25,213 nucleotides of DNA, from assembly GCA_036897485.1 (NCBI GenBank), contig JAYMTF010001229.1, forward strand, positions 1-25,213, given 5' to 3'. The position numbers were made by a program, and so were the translations under genes. Source of the DNA: Pelargonium nanum. Taxonomy: Eukaryota; Streptophyta; Magnoliopsida; Geraniales; Geraniaceae. Every line of letters starts with the position of its first letter. Position 1 is the first letter of the stretch. The notes beneath the pieces were generated by a model. It was not told where the DNA came from. It ran no database searches and was given only the letters and a program-made list of their open reading frames with translations. Below are positions 21,371 through 25,213 of the stretch, in pieces.

Positions 21371-22790
21371 CTCACTCACTCACCATGTGGGTTCATCATG
21401 TGCCTTTACACTCATTCACAAAAAGTAGTATCATTTGCTTTGCACATAGGGCCATCTCATTCTCATCAGGTGGCTAGCTTGCTCCCTCCAAATTTTGCTG
21501 AGTCACAATGCATTCTGTGAAGTGACATTGTTTAACATTAACCATCCTCATTATTTTTTTTCCCTGAAACTGTGTTTAGTTTATGCATTTGCTGGTACAT
21601 TATCTGCCGATCGAATCTTGACAGAATTGTTGAGCCTCAGGGCCACTAATTGGAGCATCTCATGCTTCATTCTGTTCTCTCTTTTTTCTCTTGGTGCTTT
21701 CTGCATGACAATGACAGTTTCATCATCGCGCGACGTAAGATTTGTATTAAGTCAACAATTAAACTAATCATCATGTGAGTTACTGTCATAATCTACTGAT
21801 TTTTATCTTTATGTTATATGGTTTGTTGCTGAAAAGTACCAACTCTTCTTGTTCTCAGAGTCTTGTGTTTGATAAAGCAGCTAATGAGGTAATGTTTCTA
21901 AGACCCTAATATGATATTGCATAGTTTATAGTGTTGGGTTTTGATTGTTTTGGAGCTTCATTTTATAGTTTTGTGAGTTATTGGTTGTCCTGGGAAAATC
22001 TTGTTTCACCTTTAGAAACCAGCAATAACTTGGGGTTTGGCCAAAAAAATGAACCAAACTAGCAAGAGCTTGGTGATATCTTGTGGAAGCTATGAGGTTT
22101 CTATTACTGTGGTGTCTGGGGAGAGTCATTTATGGATTTATCTGATCGTTTTTTCTTTTGGCATAGACGTGATATTTCCCTGATTCGGATTCTTGATCTC
22201 AAGGTCACGAGTCAAGTGCATGATACTCTCACTATTGTGATATCATAAAAGAGTCACTATCTTGTTCGACTCTTTGTTAAGTTGACTTACTATTTGAAAT
22301 TCACGGGACAACAATTTTACTGTTGCGTCAATGCGTGTCCTCGCATGATGACAAACAGAAGACCATTAACAATATTAGGTGACTGTTGCAGTTGTTCTCC
22401 TACCACTACTACTCACATTTGGCTTCTCTTGTTTGTTGCTTTGCTGCCAATTGTTGGCACCAACATTGTTGTTGTTGCTTCTGTTACCTTTCACCAAAAA
22501 GCCTAATGTGCCCACCACATTCCTTGCACCAAAACTAGCTTTGGTCCCACACCCACTAGCTAGACAAACCAGCCTATGGCAACAACAACCACAACTACAA
22601 GACCAATTTATAAGCTTTTTTTTCTTGTTCTTCCTCTTGGGTTCATGACAAAACTGCCCACTTGTTCTATGCAACCAGCTTTTTTCTTGCAAGTTGCACA
22701 AGAGAAGAGCACTATGGCTTCTACTTTATTCCAAAATTTGATCAAAACCCATTTGTTTCCAATCAGGACCACACTCACCCATCACCTAAT
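21371..22790. other. Intergenic, no gene recognised
   Basis: Mixed-composition sequence with several ORFs of up to about 100 codons, none with recognisable motifs or family-like composition. A potential acceptor-exon-donor arrangement around a 30-bp stretch (about 21861-21890) could be a microexon of a non-coding transcript but has no support beyond the splice-like dinucleotides. Confidence 0.4.
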
Positions 22791-22794
22791 CGAA

Positions 22795-23000
22795 GAGCTG
22801 ACAATTCGGATTTCAGGTTGAATAGGCCAACTCGAACCTAACCCACAAGACACAACCGTTTGAGGTTTATGTTGCGCGGAAAGTTGACTGTGTGTTGCAC
22901 GACCCAACACGAACATGACACATTAAGCAATCGTGTTGAAAGGTTCAAAACAAACACAATTTGCATTCCGACCCGGGTTTTTACCATCTATACCCTACAA
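22795..23000 (-). repeat. Dispersed repeat remnant, copy B (GGGTCGTG family)
   Basis: Contains TGTTGCACGACCCAA (22893-22907), the exact reverse complement of 11017-11031. It also has AACACGAACATGACACATTAA, GCAATCGTGTTGAAAGG and CATTCCGACCCGGG words. These resemble a family of plant dispersed repeats built of CACGAACACGAC and GACCCG words. It is better preserved than copy A. No terminal repeats were recognised. Confidence 0.55.
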
Positions 23001-23097
23001 CAACTCTACAAAGTTCTTGGCTTTTTAGCTCCCTTTCTCTCTGGCTTGCTCAGCAACATTCTTGTTCTTCTCTTTAGTGCTCTCTAATCTGTATACA

Positions 23098-23132
23098 CTA
23101 CACACACATGTATATATGTGTGTGTGTGTGTT
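23098..23132. repeat. AC/GT microsatellite palindrome
   Basis: ACACACACAT (23100-23109), a GTATAT centre and ATGTGTGTGT (23116-23125) form an inverted pair of dinucleotide repeats, with the GT run continuing to about 23131. Slippage-prone simple sequence; no gene nearby. Confidence 0.9.
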
Positions 23133-24590
23133 CATGTGGAAGCTTTTGTTCTTCTTTTTTGTTCTTGTGAATCAATATTTTTGTTGGCCCACACAGCTAT
23201 TAAGAGAATCAATGAGTGAATGATCCAAAGCCTTGTGGGGGCTTTTGGTGCATGCAAGAGAGAAAAAAAGGAATTGAAAGAGGACAAGAGAAGGTGGGAG
23301 AGAGGTTTCTTTCACATCTCATTGTTACTTCTCTTTCAAACAAATATTCATTGCCTTTTCAAAACTTTACTCCCATTTCTTAACAAACAAGAGATTGTTT
23401 CCTCCCAACTTAAATCAATTTATACGGGGAAATCAGACGAGTAATCATATCTGAATCAGCAGTACAGGAGAATGCGAAGAAATTTTAGCGGACATTAAAT
23501 ATGTTCTTTTTTATAATCACCTTAGTTGTGACCAACTGTATGTAAATAGAAACTTAGTAGCTCCTGTTCATCAGCTAGCCAGTATATGCACTAATGACTA
23601 AGAAAAACAATGGTCTTGTAGTAATCTGATGTCTGCTTACTCTGCTTTATAATATATTTTTTGTTTATAATAAAAAAAAATTGAGATGGAAATTGGAATT
23701 TATATAAAATAAAACAATGCACACACACCTTACACCTACCATAAGTTGATTTAGAACAAGTGGTTGACTTTGTAGTTCACTAGTCAATTAAGGTTCATGT
23801 ATCATCAAACTTTAAATCATCAAAGTTATGAAAGCTAAGCTAAGACAACTAGTATTGTTTCTCTTTAATTTATTTTCCAACTCATCAATTATTGTTTTTG
23901 TGAAAAAAATATAAATAAAGAATTAGTGTGAAATGACTGACCTTGATTGATCATAGTTAGTGCTCCTCCCCAAAGTTTTATTGGTTTCCTATGTACCATT
24001 CCTAGTCATGCTCACATTATATTTTTAGAATAATTCTCAATTTTGCATAATTTTATTTATAATTTTGTAAATTTTTGTCTGGTGGTTGGGTGCCCTAGTT
24101 ACATGGTGGGGGCTTTGGGAATCTAATATCTAATTTTAGTGAAATTAGGATTTGGTTTGAACACGGTTTCATTCTATATATGATTAACGCGTCAAATTAG
24201 TCGAAATTTTAATTTAGTGTATTTGACAGTACGCTGTGATTTTATTTGTATGCATGTATTTGGAGGCAATTTGATCAATAAAATGACTAGTCATGAAATG
24301 GTTCGGTTATACGTCAAAACTTCAAAAGTAGTCCATGTCGGTCAAATTTAAAAGAAATTTGTAAAAGATAATATTTTGACGAATTCATTTTCCTTAAAAT
24401 TGGTTATGTAACATTATTGATGTAAGAACTGATGATTTGATGAATTTTAATAAAATCAATCCAAGTTTCATCGATTGGATCGGAATTTTTTGGGTCATCG
24501 GCGGGACAAGTTTTGAACCATTTTTAATGAAGAAGTTGAGAAATTATATTTTGGTAAAAAAAACTAGAGTGAATTGGGAGAGTACTACAG
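23133..24590. other. Intergenic, no gene recognised
   Basis: AT-rich sequence on both strands. ORFs present are short, with no family resemblance. No RNA gene or mobile element was identified. Confidence 0.5.
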
Positions 24591-24597
24591 TCGGGAT

Positions 24598-25026
24598 TTT
24601 GGGCCCAAACCCGATCTAAAATTTATAGGTTTTGTCTTTACGCGTAAAACATGCAACTTGATCTCGAACAAATATGACATGAAACCTGGACTGCCACCTT
24701 CAGTGAGTTAAGTGAAATGTGTTGAACAAAAGTAGTACAATATTTTTACATATTGAATGAAATTATTATTTTATACAAAAAATAAAAATAAAAATATTCG
24801 GTCCGGACAAAGTTAGACCGGAAATAAACCGGATTCATTAGAACCGGTTTGGTTGGGTCCAAAAATCCAGCGCTGGCCCAGCTTTGAAGACTATAATGAA
24901 TATACAACCAGATACAAGCCCAACTAAACAAGAAGGCCCAATTTCTTGTTTGGGCCTAAAGTGACAATTTTGGAGCACAGAGTTAAGCAAAAGCATGAAA
25001 ATTTATTTGGACTGGGCTTGGGCCCA
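24598..25026. promoter_or_regulatory. Dense TGGGCY (site II) cluster near the right edge
   Basis: TGGGCC/TGGGCT or its complement occurs at 24600-24605 (inside the palindrome TTTGGGCCCAAA, 24598-24609), 24875-24880, 24917-24922, 24935-24940, 24951-24956, 25013-25018, 25019-25024 and 25021-25026. Most fall in 150 bp. TGGGCY is the site II element bound by TCP factors in promoters of plant housekeeping genes. No coding exon is visible inside the window, so the gene served, if any, is probably beyond 25213. Confidence 0.4.
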
Positions 25027-25160
25027 TAATTCAAAATAAATAAAAATAATAAAAACTTATTATTATTTAGATTAATGTCACGAACCGAAAGAAAACATAT
25101 TATTGGTGAATTCATTCGGTCCGTCACATTAAAGTTATTTTTCTTAGAGAATAAGGAATC

Positions 25161-25199
25161 TAAGCCAACAAATATTTGGCTTAGCCTAAGCCAAGCCAA
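25161..25199. repeat. Nested inverted repeat at the right edge
   Basis: TTGGCTTAGCCTAAGCCAA (25176-25194) is a perfect 9-bp inverted repeat around one central C. A further TAAGCCAA at 25161-25168 pairs with the left arm, so the arms can fold in two ways. The end of a MITE-type element running off the window is possible; its other end is not seen. Confidence 0.75.
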
Positions 25200-25213
25200 T
25201 GAGGTGATGCTAC

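Noticed and set aside
21861..21890. 30-bp candidate microexon (CAG acceptor, GAG|GTAATG donor)
   Set aside because: No neighbouring coding exons connect to it in any frame; splice-like dinucleotides alone are not enough.
22160..22230. B-box-like GGTCACGAGTCAAG suggesting a third SINE
   Set aside because: No A box at the right distance, no A-tail and no target-site duplication could be found.
22375..22701. 108-codon minus-strand ORF and overlapping plus-strand ORFs
   Set aside because: Low-complexity composition (Leu/Thr/Asn runs from CAA/TTG repeats) and no recognisable domain; probably chance.
23160..23440. Purine/pyrimidine-rich region examined as a possible microRNA precursor
   Set aside because: No remembered mature plant miRNA or matching foldback arms were found on either strand.

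Overview
This is nuclear DNA from a flowering plant, almost certainly a eudicot. It is AT-rich, its genes have short GT-AG exons and long introns, and it carries retroposon remnants and degenerate tandem repeats. The species cannot be told from the sequence. Three protein-coding genes can be supported, and their exons join in frame at consensus splice sites.

Left (about 1-5000, minus strand): the 5' part of a plant mRNA-capping enzyme gene. Seven coding exons encode the acidic N-terminus and the cysteine-phosphatase (RNA 5'-triphosphatase) domain with its HCTHGHNRTG loop. The gene runs off the left edge, so the guanylyltransferase part is not visible. Its leader appears to be split by an intron and to contain two tiny upstream ORFs. 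Intron 1 holds two retroposon-tail repeats.

Middle-left (about 5000-11440): a gene desert. It holds five diverged tandem units of about 220-250 bp next to the capping-gene promoter, and two tRNA-derived SINEs with recognisable target-site duplications (7121-7371 and 9227-9457).

Centre (about 11440-15440, plus strand): a complete seven-exon, 558-residue laccase of the LAC4/LAC10 type, a secreted multicopper oxidase of the lignin pathway. All four copper-binding motifs are intact, and a candidate miR397 target site lies in exon 5. Intron 5 contains a foldback element.

Right-centre (15440-18836): an intergenic stretch with promoter-like TGGGCY clusters and a fragment resembling a retroelement RNase H domain. 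It leads into the leader of the third gene, 18837-20267 (plus strand), a two-exon, 305-residue DIVARICATA-type MYB/SANT transcription factor with the SHAQKYF motif. Several short upstream ORFs lie just before its start.

Right (20268-25213): directly downstream of the MYB gene lie five tandem units whose 3' half resembles plant Au-type SINEs. The rest is apparently non-coding, ending in a dense TGGGCY cluster and a nested palindrome at the right edge. That end may be the promoter side of a gene outside the window.

The three genes (RNA capping, cell-wall oxidation, transcriptional control) do not form an obvious functional unit, and I see no novel multi-gene system. The most interesting signals are regulatory (the miR397 site, upstream ORFs) and repeat-derived.
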